From Promethearchaeota archaeon (GTDB taxonomy: Archaea; Asgardarchaeota; Lokiarchaeia; Sigyniarchaeales; SOKP01): 64,000 nt of DNA. The position numbers and the translations under genes are program-made. Position 1 is the first letter of the stretch. Each line of letters starts with the position of its first letter. The notes under the pieces were generated by a model. That model saw only the letters and a program-made list of their open reading frames with translations, was not told where the DNA came from and made no database searches. Location: the NCBI GenBank assembly GCA_030603385.1, contig JAUVXW010000016.1, positions 1 through 64,000 of the forward strand, written 5' to 3'. Of this stretch, positions 63,668-64,000 are shown one piece after another.

Positions 63668-63820
63668 TTAATTTTCTTTTTCTAATAATAATTTATTTGC
63701 TATTAATTTAGTAACAGGATCTTCAATTTGGTTAATAACTGATTTAAGATCTTCAGGAGTAAGATCTTTTTTCCACTCTTTTATTTTTTTTTCTAAAGTT
63801 GATTTTTCTTGTAAAGTCAT
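63668..63820 (-). CDS. small 50-residue helical protein, unknown
   Basis: The frame reads MTLQEKSTLEKKIKEWKKD, LTPEDLKSVINQIEDPVTKL and ends LLLEKEN before TAA. It starts in an ATGA overlap with the gene upstream. The same frame stays open past the TAA for 23 more codons (YNKEVNEFLKKWKDKRF..., stop at 63596), so this may be a longer protein broken by one stop. Not recognised. Confidence 0.5.
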   Translation of the reverse strand: MTLQEKSTLEKKIKEWKKDLTPEDLKSVINQIEDPVTKLIANKLLLEKEN

Positions 63821-63987
63821 CTATACATACTTCCTCCTGGATCTGTTTTAACTTCGATTGTTTGTTCCTGTGGTTTTACTAAATTTGTTATTGATTTTGC
63901 CATTTCTTTAATTCCCTTGGCCATCTCAAACATAGCATCTTTAAGCTCGGAAATTTCTGTTTCAATATTTTCAAGTTTGTTTGGCAT
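63817..63987 (-). CDS. small 56-residue coiled-coil protein, unknown
   Basis: ATG at 63987. The protein reads MPNKLENIETEISELKDAMF, then EMAKGIKEMAKSITNLV, and ends KTDPGGSMYR. Heptad spacing of I, L and M suggests a short coiled coil. Its TGA overlaps the next ATG (ATGA), and GGAGGAAG lies inside its end as the ribosome site of the next gene. It is the first gene of the operon seen here; the operon may continue beyond the right edge. Confidence 0.55.
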   Translation of the reverse strand: MPNKLENIETEISELKDAMFEMAKGIKEMAKSITNLVKPQEQTIEVKTDPGGSMYR

Positions 63988-64000
63988 ATCAAAATAAGAT

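Overview
The window reads as an AT-rich archaeal genome, most likely an Asgard archaeon close to Lokiarchaeia. The archaeal signs are split PheS/PheT of archaeal type, archaeal/eukaryal-type TyrRS, archaeal phosphopantetheine adenylyltransferase, a DUF1512 protein, TATA-like boxes a short way before starts, and AAGGTGAT Shine-Dalgarno sites. The Asgard signs are a protein with repeated E2-like/RWD domains and a C-terminal RING, a 22-repeat leucine-rich-repeat protein, and a Vps29-like phosphoesterase. The taxonomic call is inference from gene content. I saw no rRNA, no convincing tRNA and no CRISPR array.

Layout. 1-31 kb is a surface-polysaccharide island. It holds five nucleotide-sugar enzymes (RmlB-like end, SDR epimerases, GMD-like dehydratase, WecB), a Wzx-like flippase, two GT4 and one GT2 glycosyltransferases, several methyltransferases, an AAC(3)-type acetyltransferase and a toroid-fold protein. 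Embedded in it are the FANCL-like RWD/RING gene, a free-standing LAGLIDADG endonuclease, ileS and a two-anchor surface protein. The island shows decay and shuffling: a wrecked ATP sulfurylase, a 1.15 kb graveyard of methyltransferase and flippase fragments, and a tandem pair of methyltransferases.

31-38.6 kb is housekeeping: RNase PH, a minus-strand pheS-pheT-pheA run joining Phe-tRNA charging to Phe synthesis, phosphopantetheine adenylyltransferase with an apparent ATT start, a zinc-ribbon membrane protein and DUF1512. 38.8-52 kb is central and fermentative metabolism: aldehyde:ferredoxin oxidoreductase, an acyl-CoA ligase, SCP2-type lipid carriers, a HAD phosphatase, pyruvate phosphate dikinase, TyrRS, an ADP-forming acyl-CoA synthetase alpha-type protein, a Vps29-like phosphoesterase and an iron alcohol dehydrogenase. 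52-59.8 kb has the LRR protein and a full histidine-to-glutamate route (hutU, hutH, hutI plus convergent formimidoyltransferase).

59.9-64 kb looks like accessory DNA. A tyrosine recombinase with a zinc ribbon faces a tightly coupled minus-strand cluster of at least five unrecognised genes that runs off the right edge. This cluster is the best candidate here for an undescribed mobile element or system. The RWD/RING protein is the best candidate for an undescribed ubiquitin-type component.
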